This document shows positions 1 through 10,893 of a stretch of 64,000 bases of DNA, in pieces. The stretch comes from Elmis aenea. Lineage: Eukaryota > Arthropoda > Insecta > Coleoptera > Elmidae. Under the pieces are notes generated by a model that saw nothing but the letters and a program-made list of their open reading frames with translations, made no database searches and was not told where the DNA came from. A program made the translations under genes and the position numbers. Position 1 is the stretch's first letter, and every line of letters starts with the position of its first letter. The DNA lies in the NCBI GenBank assembly GCA_947652605.1, contig OX393577.1:66426108-66490107 (forward strand). Direction: 5' to 3'.

Positions 1-485
1 CCCTCTCATCAATTTGGTTTTAGAAATAAACATTCAACTATTGACCAGGTCACAGAATTACGAATGTCATAGAAAAAGCCCTAGAAGAAAAAAAAGTTTG
101 TTCTACCGTCTTTCTAGACGTAGCCCAGGCTTTCGATAAAGTGTGGCATGATGGTTTAAATTATAAGCCAAGATCGCTCCTCCCAAAACAATACTAACAA
201 ATTCTTCAGTCCTACATCTCAGAGAGACACTTCAGAATAACGCAAGAAGAATTTTATTTAGAACTTAAACAAATTAAAGCAGAAGTTCCACAAGGAAGCG
301 TACTAGGTCCGGTCATATACCTATTGTATACTTGTGATATTCCAAAGTTAGAAAACAATATCATAGCGACCTTTGCCAACGACACGGCTATTTTAGCAGT
401 AGGAAGAAACAATATAGAATCAACCGAGAAATTACAAGCAGCTGCCAATCAGATCAACAACTGGACAAGGGTAAAACCTTTTGAG
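1..485 (+). pseudogene. Non-LTR retrotransposon reverse transcriptase fragment (jockey-like), degenerate
   Basis: Translation across frames gives a run of reverse-transcriptase blocks typical of jockey-type LINEs: HQFGFR at the very start of the window, FLDVAQAFDKVWH near 110-150, VPQGSVLGP near 285-310, and FANDTAI near 370-390 in place of the usual F/YADDTAI. The reading frame shifts after about base 67, and there are in-frame stops near 199 and 492. The catalytic YADD-type box has Asp changed to Asn. The 5' part lies outside the window. This is a dead, truncated copy. The family is clear from the order and spacing of motifs; the exact clade is inference. Confidence 0.85.
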
Positions 486-2577
486 TTAGTTTAAGCAAAA
501 GTTTAAAAGCAGAGACTGTGCGGTAGTGTGCACGTTAATAATTAGTGTACTTATATATTTGCAAACTAAGGACTACTATTGGGTAAAGCTTAGACTGTTT
601 GAACATTATTAATTTAAGCTAGAATTAGATTGCGTATTGGTCTCAAAAGACCAGATTGTATTGTCATAAACTCTACTAAGGTTTAAATTTAAAAAAAAAA
701 AATTAATAACAATAAATCATCCATATAATCAAAATGAACAAAAAAATAACTTTATTAACCAATACTGAAAGATTGCAAATGAATGGACTAAAATATTAGT
801 TCTTTATAGTTATACTAAGCCCAACAAAACGTTGTTATGTAACTATTGTACATTCTTCCACAACCACTGTATTTTAAACACATTTCTCACTCTGATATAA
901 TCAAAACACATTCATGTGTTTTTTTTTCCAAGGCCTTAGGCCTGCAACGGACGACAAAGATTTATGACCTAAGGTAGTGCTTTTCATTGTAACACTTATT
1001 TAGTTCCTAAGCTGTGCCAAATCTGTCCACACCTGCATAATCAATTTAAAAACGAATCAATTCCGTTAAAATGGGACAAGTTGCTTCACATGCATGTTCC
1101 GCCATGTAAAATCAAACACCTATTTACAATTGCAATTAGTAAAGCAGCAAGTAGCTAATTAAACACTTTCTTGGTGCGATTTAAAAAGACCTTGACTTGT
1201 TATTAAAGAATTTATTAACACTTTATTATACTGGACATGTAGAAACGATTTTTAACAAAGAATGATAACAGGTACTCATGCAGCACAGAACTAGTTTCAT
1301 AAATATACATGTTAATATAGTAAAAATGTAGGAAATATGCAGCTAATGATTTGCAGGAATTATACAGACAAAAAAAAGGGTAAAATATTTAGCTATCACT
1401 TGTTTTAATAGTAAGAATAGTTTCATAAGAGAATCAATCTTGTTTTGATGTTATAACAGCCTTAAATTATGATAGTTTTACCTAAACTTTACCAGGAAGG
1501 TGGTAGATATAGACACATGCAAAATTAATGAATATTGCTTTAGACGAAGCAAATTTATTCTTTGCATGGAAGTAGATACCAAAATACTTTCAAAAAATGC
1601 TGTTTCCGTTAGTATCGTACAAATGAGATCTTTAATTAGCATTTTTTGCCAATTATTTAAATTCATTTTCTCAGTATCACCTGCTTGTCTAGTCAGAAAC
1701 TGGTGTAATTCTTAATTGGGGCAGTTGTGCTTTCCTCAAAATTGACAAATGTCGTGCAAAAAATAACGACAGTCTCATCATCGGTGTGTCTTGGAAGAAA
1801 GTTGAATTCTTTGCATTTTTCATTAATTTGGCGACTTTTAGCGTGCGAATTTTATACTTTCTATTAATGTTTGCGATATTTGGATTTTACCTGGCAAACA
1901 AATATGATACAACAACTTCATATTATATAAGAAAAACGAATAAAATTATGTTTATTGACGAAAAGGAATTTAACTTGGATAATCCTGACATACAGAAAGT
2001 ACCACTGGTAGGATCTTTGGAGGAAAAAAAGGTTTTATCCAAGCTTTGGAACTTGGGGAGAAATTGGTTATCGCTAAAGAGGTGATTTGACTTCCATAGA
2101 GGTAAAAATGAATACCGAGTCATATACGGAGAGTCTTTCAAAACAATTTCCACATTTTAAGCAATCAATGGCTGGAAGAGTCTGGATTTTCCAAAAACAC
2201 TCCAGAAAGGCCAATTTATGAGGATTTTAATTGTAGTAAAACAAATTAACGTTTTTTTGGCTGTAAGTCGTCTCTATTTGGGTTGGATCGATCAACAAAC
2301 CGGTTTGTTGACAAATTCATCTTAAGTAGAATACAATACTCGTAAAATATATGCTTATAGGAAAGAATTACAAGGATACAACTACAATAAAAAAGGACGT
2401 CAACATGAACCCAAAATTTTGGGGCAGGCGCGCTTACGTAGTTAATAACCAACCACCAAGAAATGTACAGCTGGTCGAAAAATAAAGGAATTTGTTTTTC
2501 AATTGTAGTTTTGTTTGTTTCTTACTGTGTAAAATAGCTCTAGACCTGTGTATTATGTAAAACAACGTTTGAGGGTG
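486..2577. other. Intergenic, AT-rich, no supported gene
   Basis: This stretch holds only AT-rich sequence and short open frames. One frame at 1786-2085 contains a hydrophobic stretch (residues about 12-37), but it begins with GTG, has no recognisable domain and no clear splice context, so I do not call it. Confidence 0.5.
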
Positions 2578-2852
2578 TCCAACCACCTTTTTTTTTATTT
2601 GATTTGTTTTACTTCGGCATGTTTTTGCTGCTATGGCTAATCACCGAAGTGGAGGAGGAGGGAACTAGGATTAGGTGAGTAAGGGTAGAGGGTAGGTGGA
2701 AGTACTGTCACAGCATTTGCCTATAGTAGGTAGGGGAAACCACCTGAAACCCCTACGATGACAGACGGCCGCGGGATTCGAACCCACGCCTCCGGACTTT
2801 ACTCGCTAGGTTGCAGACCAACCAGCCACCGAGCTTGGTTTCCAACCACCTT
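2578..2852 (-). mobile_element. tRNA-derived SINE with 12-bp target site duplication
   Basis: On the minus strand the element starts near 2840 with a tRNA-like head. A perfect Pol III B box (GGGTTCGAATCCC) lies at 2773-2785, and an A-box-like segment rich in TGGCTGGTTGG is upstream of it. A central body containing GGCAAATGCTGTGACAGTAC follows, then an A-rich tail ending at 2590 (T-rich on the plus strand). Identical 12-bp repeats, TCCAACCACCTT, flank it at 2578-2589 and 2841-2852. The body resembles the central domain of widespread insect SINEs; that resemblance is from memory and not checked. The intact duplication and tail suggest a relatively young insertion. Confidence 0.85.
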
Positions 2853-3687
2853 AAAACGATATTTAAAGCTACAGGTAAGGCCATCAATCATTGAAATAAA
2901 AGAAATTTTCTGTACAATTCACAAATTTCAATAATATAATCACACAATAATTGATCAGTGAACGTATCTTTTTGTGGTCACATCACATTAAATAAATAAC
3001 ACTGCAACCAATGAAGATGCGGGCCTTTAAACCGGAAGAGGAATCATTTGAAAGAAAGAAAAGTAATATTTAATTGAGGGTATTTATGTTAATTAATAAC
3101 ATTTGTATTTCTTGAAGAAAAATGAATAAATAATACTGAACGTGCGGTATTGTAACGCGTAAGTAGTAATTCTAATGAAAATAAAAATGTTGCACTAATA
3201 TTTATCGACAAAATATATTTAAAACCCAAAACTGAACTAAGTGCTTGAAAATTGCGAATGAACTCAGCGGTAGGTACAGACAGCAAAGGCCTAATTTACT
3301 GACAAACGCAGACGAAAGGGTGGAATTCAACAGTCAAGTTGACATATGCAAGTGGGTAGAGATACTTTATAAACTGCATAACATCTGCATTAGTCACTTT
3401 ACTACACACACGACAGTTACAAAACGTATTTTTCTGTCCGGATATCGTGTAATTCAATAATTACCAACTTAAAGTGAAATAAAAACATGAGTGGTTTAAG
3501 GCTGAATGGAGGGTTGGCAAAAACTAATTCAATGCAACCACGGATTAAGCATGTACGGCCTTCACCCCTACATTAACGGGAGCCCCTTTTTTACAGCACC
3601 TAGGGTGGTTCAGTAGCTTATACAAGGAAATTTTAACAATTAATGTGAATTCCTAAACTTGTGCCTATACAAACTGCAGTAACTTAC
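2853..3687. other. Intergenic, no supported feature
   Basis: AT-rich sequence with no recognisable coding or repeat structure on either strand. Confidence 0.4.
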
Positions 3688-3778
3688 GAATATTCTGCAT
3701 TCTGTTCATAGCTGAACAGCGCAAATTCAATATTTTCCGCGTAGTTTGAAACACACTGCAACTTTTCCTCAACAAACG
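3688..3778 (-). CDS. Possible coding exon of an unidentified gene
   Basis: On the minus strand a 91-bp interval is bounded by GTATAG| and by TATTC|GTAAGT, a full-consensus donor. It is open in only one frame, which reads RLLRKKLQCVSNYAENIEFA and then LFSYEQNAEYS. The AENIEFALFSYEQN part loosely recalls helices of TFIIS-like central domains, but this is weak. The acceptor has a poor pyrimidine tract. It lies downstream of, and on the same strand as, the putative first exon at 5931-6075. No other exon of such a gene could be joined to it, so this is a hypothesis only. Confidence 0.25.
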
Positions 3779-4467
3779 CTATACGTTTTCATCAGTTTTG
3801 TTTCTCCAGTTTTGTTCTGGTAACGTGCTTTTTCTAATTAAAGCAATCATAGCTACTACAAAAACGAACATTATGATTGCCACGTCTAAACAAACGTTTC
3901 TCAGTGAATTAGGTTTCATCTAAACGTAAAATGATAAAAACATTCCCCCAAGTTAATTAAAGGTACCCTACAAAATACTACACGATGGCCTGGGAACACG
4001 TTAGTACAAAAACAAACGAAAAAACAAAAGGAAACCAGCAATGTTCTCACATTCAACTTCGTTCTGACATCGCATGTCGTACAAGTCCCTAAATGTTTTA
4101 TTGTTCAAGAAGAATTTAAACAATTCAAAAATTTTAATATATTAGTTTTTTGGCTTTTCTTAATATTTTAAAGCATTAAATTACTTTTAAAACCAATAAA
4201 ATTAGCAGGTTCAAAACACAGAAATGTAGAGAGGTGCTTTTACTTAAAAACAATCTCCCTCCCCCAGTGACAAACAAATTTTGATGTGGCCAAATAGACA
4301 TAAAAGGCCTAAAATCACTTACAAAAAAAAAATTTAAATATTAAAACCTTCCATAAAACTCTTAATTATAATAATACTGAAACTTATTTCATGCAACACA
4401 TTGAGAAAAACAGAGAGCTTTTAATAATCCTTATTCTGTCTGGTAAAGGATGCTTAACATAAACGTA
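3779..4467. other. Intergenic or intronic, no supported feature
   Basis: AT-rich sequence. No gene or repeat was recognised. Confidence 0.4.
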
Positions 4468-4469
4468 TA

Positions 4470-5158
4470 CAGGGTGTTTCAAGTACATTTTCTCATCTTT
4501 TTAAATGTCGGAATCTAACAATTCTACAGGGTTAATTAAATAAAGAAAAATGTAAAGCATTTTGTTCTTATTACAAATCTAATTCCATATTTGGGATTAT
4601 TCGAAACGTTTTCAAAATAAAAGGAAAAATCCAATTTCTTCACACCTATTTTGTTTTTTTAAGAGCATTTTACGAAAACCGGCATCTTTTTGTGATGTCT
4701 CTTAAAATGTTTTCCGAAGGATTGTCAACGTTATAATTCTTTTTTAATTTTTGACTTTTTAGTAACTACAATATGTAATACATGGTTATATTTACAAGAA
4801 CATGTTCCATCTATTGCTGTGAAAATTGAATATGGCGATCATTAAAAATAAAAAAGTTGACAGTCGCCTGAAAAGCGTTTAACAAGATATCAAAAAACAA
4901 ATGCAGCCATTCGATCCCCCATGTTTCGTTACATAAAAATACCAATTTTCGTAAAATTATCTCAACAACCAAATGAATTATACAAGAAAATTTAAAAAAA
5001 AAAACAATTTTTATTAATTTTTAGAACCGTTTGGAGTTTTACAAATCCGAAAACTGATTTGAAATCAGCTTAAAGTTCTACACATTCAGTCTTTGACAGA
5101 TTCTGTAGCTCTCGTACTAACCGTGATCCAAATAGTGACAATATAGCGAAACGCCTTG
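4470..5158. mobile_element. Degenerate TA-flanked CAGGGTG foldback element
   Basis: The left tip CAGGGTGTTTCAAG follows a TA, and the right end, read in reverse complement, is CAAGGCGTTTCG next to TA. Internal text includes AAAAAAGTTGACAGTCGC after an ATGGCG-like segment. The long-arm element at 56169-57680 carries a near-identical stretch (AAAAAAGTTGACTATCGC). This looks like an old, diverged member of the same Tc1/mariner-like foldback group. The boundaries rest on the imperfect tips. Confidence 0.6.
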
Positions 5159-5930
5159 TATGTCATTTGTAAAATGTAAAATGATCAAAAAACGTAAAAC
5201 TAAATTCATAATATTGGAATATACTTTCTTACTACTAGTTTTTCTCTCATTTTACGGATTATCCGGTAATTCGATTATCCGTTAAAACAAATTTTTTAAT
5301 TTAAGCAGATATCCAGGAGTGGATTAAAAGTAAACTTTTGGCAAAGTATTTGTGTACGTATAATGCAAAAAACAATTAAAAACGAAAATAATTAAATAAA
5401 GAATTGAAGTCAAAAAACAAAAATTTGGGGAATCCCCTCCGAGCCCATTATTTGCGTAATTAAATTTTTCGGCCATTTCAAATTTTTAAACCACGTGTGA
5501 AATTGGCCATTATAATAATTGTTTTGCAAACCTTGCTAATAAATTAAAAGTCTTCGATCCAAAAAATGTAAATATTTGATGAACCTCATCAATTATAAAT
5601 AGAATAAACATTAGCATAAAACCGGCTACATCAAAATAAAGTTTAAAATTTAAAACAACCCACTTTTTTACGTTTCATATTGCGAAACAGGTTTTAATAA
5701 AAGAAATAAATAGTGGAATAATTGTGTACAGGCCCTGCCTACACGACTAAATAACAAGTAAATTTGCAGTTCAATTATCTACACCGTAAATAAAAACCAT
5801 CAAGTTCAGTATTTACATTCGAACTTGACAACCACTAGCCGAGTAAATACAACAAAAGTTTTAAAACTTCAAAAAAACACGATATATAGATTGATGTCGT
5901 GTAAAAATACATCAAATTGTTAAAACGTAC

Positions 5931-6175
5931 CTTTGTTCTGTTAGTAATCGTATCCCATAAGTGCCGATAGTATTTTTTCAACACAACACTCAAAAATAAC
6001 AAACAAAGAGACACAACACACGTCTACCGGCGAAGACAGTATTGGACTAACGCGAGTTGTTGATACAACCTGACTTCCAACGGTAGAAACGAGTTACGCG
6101 CCGAACAAGCGTAAAAATACAACCTCTCATTGGCTAATACTTCGCGATAACGTCCCATTACCACCTGTAATAGGA
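5931..6175 (-). promoter_or_regulatory. Putative minus-strand promoter and noncoding first exon
   Basis: This patch is markedly richer in CpG than its surroundings. Read on the minus strand it contains a CCAAT box within TTAGCCAATGAGAG (about 6125-6140), then CpG-bearing sequence, and ends in AACAGAACAAAG followed by GTACGT, a consensus 5' splice site with the exon edge at 5931. The pattern fits a TATA-less housekeeping promoter with an untranslated first exon transcribed toward the left edge of the window. No ATG is seen before the donor. This is inference from composition and splice signal. Confidence 0.35.
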
Positions 6176-6605
6176 GCAAATTTTTTTTTAATTGTAACAC
6201 TAGCTTTGTTCGTTACTTAGCGAGCAAAAACCGAGTTTTTTGTTTCAAAAAACCCTTCACCGTTGCAAGGAAACGATCCGCGATGAACTGCTAACAAAAT
6301 AAAAAATATAATCATTCCAACGCCTATGTAACTTCATTTATACAGGACCGTAACGACATTGGTGCAAAACGCACGACAGCACCGAAACACAGGGCTCCGG
6401 GTGCCCTTACAAACACGCCACAATACTACCGAAAAGCATGCACTTAAGGGACCCAAAAACTTTATTACAGATAAGACACTACGCGTATATTTATTTACAA
6501 AAAAAGACACCCATCAAAGAAGCTCTTTTTAATTTTTCATTTATTGTAAAGTCCAAAAACCGATTCCTTAACGCCCGCTCACACCCGAACGAACCATTTA
6601 AAGTT

Positions 6606-7010
6606 TCATTAACATTTTCGTTAAAAACAATAGTGTCTGAAGTACCAAAACACCAAAATTATACATAAAAAGTGATATATTTCATATCAAAACAAGTATT
6701 TTCAAAATTTAAAAAAGCTTTTGAATAACAATCAAAACAAACAAAAGAATTTAAAAAGTTTGGGACATTATGCGCCATCTGTGAGTTACAACGATAGGTA
6801 TATCGCTGTGATGCCCACAAAAGATGTATAGGAATCTCCTTAAACTGTATGAGGTGTTTTGAACGTTTTTAATTTAACATTTTTGTTGACAATAACAGTG
6901 TCCCAAATACTGAAACATCAAAATTATACATGATAGGTGTTATATTTCATATCAAAACAAATATTTTCAAAATTTCTTAAAGTTGTTGAATAACAATTAA
7001 AACAAACAAG
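6606..7010 (+). repeat. Tandem duplication whose second copy hosts the large foldback element
   Basis: A unit starting TTAACATTTTCGTTAAAAAC near 6609 recurs near 6876, an offset of about 267 bp. Both copies share the segments CAAAATTATACAT, ATATTTCATATCAAAACAA and GAATAACAAT. The first copy runs on through CAAAACAAACAAAAGAATTT into GCGCCATCTGTGAGTTAC (6772-6789). The second copy stops at ACAAACAAG (7010), and its continuation, including GCGCCATCTGTGAGTTAC, is found at 13352-13460 beyond the foldback element. Copy one is therefore an unoccupied relative of the insertion site. Confidence 0.75.
7002..7010 (+). repeat. Left 9-bp target site duplication of the foldback element
   Basis: ACAAACAAG directly abuts the left terminus ACGTCGTTGAAG. 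The same nine bases follow the right terminus at 13343-13351. Confidence 0.85.
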
Positions 7011-7289
7011 ACGTCGTTGAAGTTAGCTTGGGATTGGGATTGGGTTCTGTTCTCGGATAACTCATATTACGGTGGACCAGATAATACGTCAACATGACTT
7101 TAAAACAATCAAAAAAACACTTAAATCGGTTTTATCACAATGTTTATGCAAGTAGTGCATTGATGTGTGTCATCACTGTGAATCGTAGCAAATAAAAACA
7201 AAATATTTTACAGAGATAAAAATGTTTCACTGTAATTCAAAATCTTAAAATACATACATATACAAAGCACCCTCTTGAAAAAAAACCTT

Positions 7290-10200
7290 CAATTTTATAT
7301 TTTACACACCTATCAGGTAGGACATTAGGTCTTTGGAAATAAATTTTGAACTAAATCTATCGTGGGGAAAACTTCGTACGAATGCGAAAATGTTAAATAC
7401 ATACAGATAGTAACCGTCCTATTCGCAGAGCGTTACAAAATAATTATTTTTTCGAAAACAAAAAATACCTTCCCTTTTATATTTTACACACTTATCAGGT
7501 AGGCCCTTAGGTCTTTAAAAATAAATTTTGAACTAAATCTGCCGTGGGGAAAACTTCGTACGAATGCGAAAATTTTAAATACATACAGATAGTAAGCGTC
7601 CTATTCGCAGAGTGTTACAAAATAATTAATTTTTCGAAAACAAAAAATACCTTCCCTTTTATATTTTACACACTTATCAGGTAGGCCCTTAGGTCTTTAA
7701 AAATAAATTTTGAACTAAATCTGCCGTGGGGAAAACTTCGTACGAATTCGAAAATTTTAAATATATACGCATGGCAAGCATCCTACTCGCAGAGCGTTAC
7801 AAAATAATTATTTTTTCGAAAACAAAAAATACCTTCCCTTTTATATTTTACACGCTTATCAAAGAGGCCCTTAGGTCTTTGGAAATAAATTTTGAACATA
7901 ATCTGCCGTGGGGAAAACTTCGTACGAATGCGAAAATTTTAAATACATACATATGGCAAGCATCCTACTCGCAGAGTGTTACAAAATAATTATTTTTTCG
8001 AAAACAAAAAATACCTTCCTTTTTATATTTTACACACTTATCAGGTAGGCCCTTAGGTCTTTGGAAATAAATTTCGAACTAAATCTGCCGTGGGGAAAAC
8101 TTCGTACGAATTCGAAAATTTTAAATACATACATATGGCAAGCATCCTACTCGCAGAGTGTTACAAAATAATTATTATTTCGAAAACAAAAAATACCTTC
8201 CCTTTTATATTTTACACACTTATCAGATAGGCTCTTAGGTCTTTGAAAATAAATTTCGAACTAAATCAGCCCTGGGGAAAACTTCGTACGAATACGAAAA
8301 TTTTAAATACATACATATGGCAAGCATCCTACTCGCAGAGCGTTACAAAATAATTATTTTTTCGAAAACAAAAAATACCTTCCCTTTTATATTTTACACA
8401 CTTATCAGAAAGGCCCTTAGGTCTTTGAAAATAAATTTTGAACTAAATCTGCCGTGGGGAAAACTTCGTACGAATGCGAAAATTTTAAATACATACAGAT
8501 AGTAAGCGTCCTATTCGCAGAGAGTTACAAAATAATTAATTTTTCGAAAACAAAAAATACCTTCCCTTTTATATTTTACACGCTTATCAGAGAGGCCCTT
8601 AGGTCTTTGAAAATAAATTTTGAACTAAATCTGCCGTGGGGAAAACTTCGTACGAATTCGAAAATTTTAAATACATACATATGGCAAGCATCCTACTCGC
8701 AGAGTGTTACAAAAAAGTTATTATTTCGAAAACAAAAAATACCTTCCCTTTTATATTTTACACACTTATCAGGTAGGCCCTTAGGTCTTTAAAAATAAAT
8801 TTTGAACTAAATCTGCCCTGGGGAAAACTTCGTACGAATTCGAAAATTTTAAATACATACATATGGCAAGCATCCTACTCGCAGAGTGTTACAAAATAAT
8901 TATTTTTCGAAAACAAAAAATACCTTCCCTTTTATATTTTACAAACTTATCAGGTAGGCCCTTAGGTCTTTGAAAATAAATTTCGAACTAAATCTGCCGT
9001 GGGGAAAACTTCGTACGAATTCGAAAATTTTAAATACATACATATGGCAAGCATCCTACTCGCAGAGTGTTACAAAAAAGTTATTATTTCGAAAACAAAA
9101 AATACCTTCCCTTTTATATTTTACACACTTATCAGGTAGGCCCTTAGGTCTTTAAAAATAAATTTCGAACTAAATCAGCCCTGGGGAAAACTTCGTACGA
9201 ATACGAAAATTTTAAATACATACATATGGCAAGCATCCTACTCGCAGAGTGTTACAAAAAAATTATTATTTCGAAAACAAAAAATACCTTCCCTTTTCTA
9301 TTTTACACACTTATCAGGTAGGCCCTTAGGTCTTTAAAAATAAATTTTGAACTAAATCTGCCGTGGGGAAAACTTCGTACGAATTCGAAAATTTTAAATA
9401 TATACGCATAGCAAGCATCCTACTCGCAGAGCGTTACAAAATAATTATTTTTTCGAAAACAAAAAATACCTTCCCTTTTATATTTTACACGCTTATCAAA
9501 GAGGCCCTTAGGTCTTTGGAAATAAATTTTGAACATAATCTGCCGTGGGGAAAACTTCGTACGAATGCGAAAATTTTAAATACATACATATGGCAAGCAT
9601 CCTACTCGCAGAGTGTTACAAAATAATTATTTTTTCGAAAACAAAAAATACCTTCCTTTTTATATTTTACACACTTATCAGGTAGGCCCTTAGGTCTTTG
9701 GAAATAAATTTCGAACTAAATCTGCCGTGGGGAAAACTTCGTACGAATTCGAAAATTTTAAATACATACATATGGCAAGCATCCTACTCGCAGAGTGTTA
9801 CAAAATAATTATTATTTCGAAAACAAAAAATACCTTCCCTTTTATATTTTACACACTTATCAGGTAGGCTCTTAGGTCTTTGAAAATAAATTTCGAACTA
9901 AATCAGCCCTGGGGAAAACTTCGTACGAATACGAAAATTTTAAATACATACATATGGCAAGCATCCTACTCGCAGAGCGTTACAAAATAATTATTTTTTC
10001 GAAAACAAAAAATACCTTCCCTTTTATATTTTACACACTTATCAGAAAGGCCCTTAGGTCTTTGAAAATAAATTTTGAACTAAATCTGCCGTGGGGAAAA
10101 CTTCGTACGAATGCGAAAATTTTAAATACATACAGATAGTAAGCGTCCTATTCGCAGAGAGTTACAAAATAATTAATTTTTCGAAAACAAAAAATACCTT

Positions 10201-10693
10201 CCCTTTTATATTTTACACGCTTATCAGAGAGGCCCTTAGGTCTTTGAAAATAAATTTTGAACTAAATCTGCCGTGGGGAAAACTTCGTACGAATTCGAAA
10301 ATTTTAAATACATACATATGGCAAGCATCCTACTCGCAGAGTGTTACAAAATAATTATTTTTCGAAAACAAAAAATACCTTCCCTTTTATATTTTACAAA
10401 CTTATCAGGTAGGCCCTTAGGTCTTTGAAAATAAATTTCGAACTAAATCTGCCGTGGGGAAAACTTCGTACGAATTCGAAAATTTTAAATACATACATAT
10501 GGCAAGCATCCTACTCGCAGAGTGTTACAAAAAAATTATTATTTCGAAAACAAAAAATACCTTCCCTTTTATATTTTACACACTTATCAGGTAGGCCCTA
10601 AGGTCTTTAAAAATAAATTTTGAACTAAATCTGACGTGGGGAAAACTTCGTACGAATTCGAAAATTTTAAATACATACATATGGCAAGCATCC
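7290..10693 (+). repeat. Left satellite array: 182-bp monomers, nine-monomer higher-order repeat
   Basis: The marker GGCCCTTAGGTCTTT recurs at 7502, 7684, 7866, 8048, 8230 (as GGCTCTTAGG) and 8412, a constant 182-bp step, giving roughly 18-19 monomers. Variant monomers repeat as a block: distinctive sites at 7726, 8317 and 8454 recur at 9363, 9954 and 10091, each shifted by 1637 bp (nine monomers minus one base). The outermost monomer is the most diverged. Because 182 is not a multiple of three, the short open frames in each monomer are by-products and not genes. Confidence 0.9.
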
Positions 10694-10893
10694 NNNNNNN
10701 NNNNNNNNNNNNNNNNNNNNNNNNNNNNNNNNNNNNNNNNNNNNNNNNNNNNNNNNNNNNNNNNNNNNNNNNNNNNNNNNNNNNNNNNNNNNNNNNNNNN
10801 NNNNNNNNNNNNNNNNNNNNNNNNNNNNNNNNNNNNNNNNNNNNNNNNNNNNNNNNNNNNNNNNNNNNNNNNNNNNNNNNNNNNNNNNNNNNN
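10694..10893. other. Assembly gap of exactly 200 N
   Basis: Two hundred Ns sit where the plus-oriented array gives way to the inverted array, that is, at or near the palindrome centre. The round length suggests a placeholder of unknown true size. Any central unique region or transposase gene of the element would be hidden here. Confidence 0.95.

Noticed and set aside
1786..2085. 99-residue plus-strand open frame with a hydrophobic stretch
   Set aside because: It starts at GTG with the first ATG 81 bases in, has no homologous motif I recognise, and no convincing splice sites. A chance frame in AT-rich DNA is as likely.
2759..2836. Possible functional tRNA gene
   Set aside because: A B box is present, but the sequence is joined to a SINE body, has an A-rich tail and target duplications, and does not fold into a clean cloverleaf by eye.
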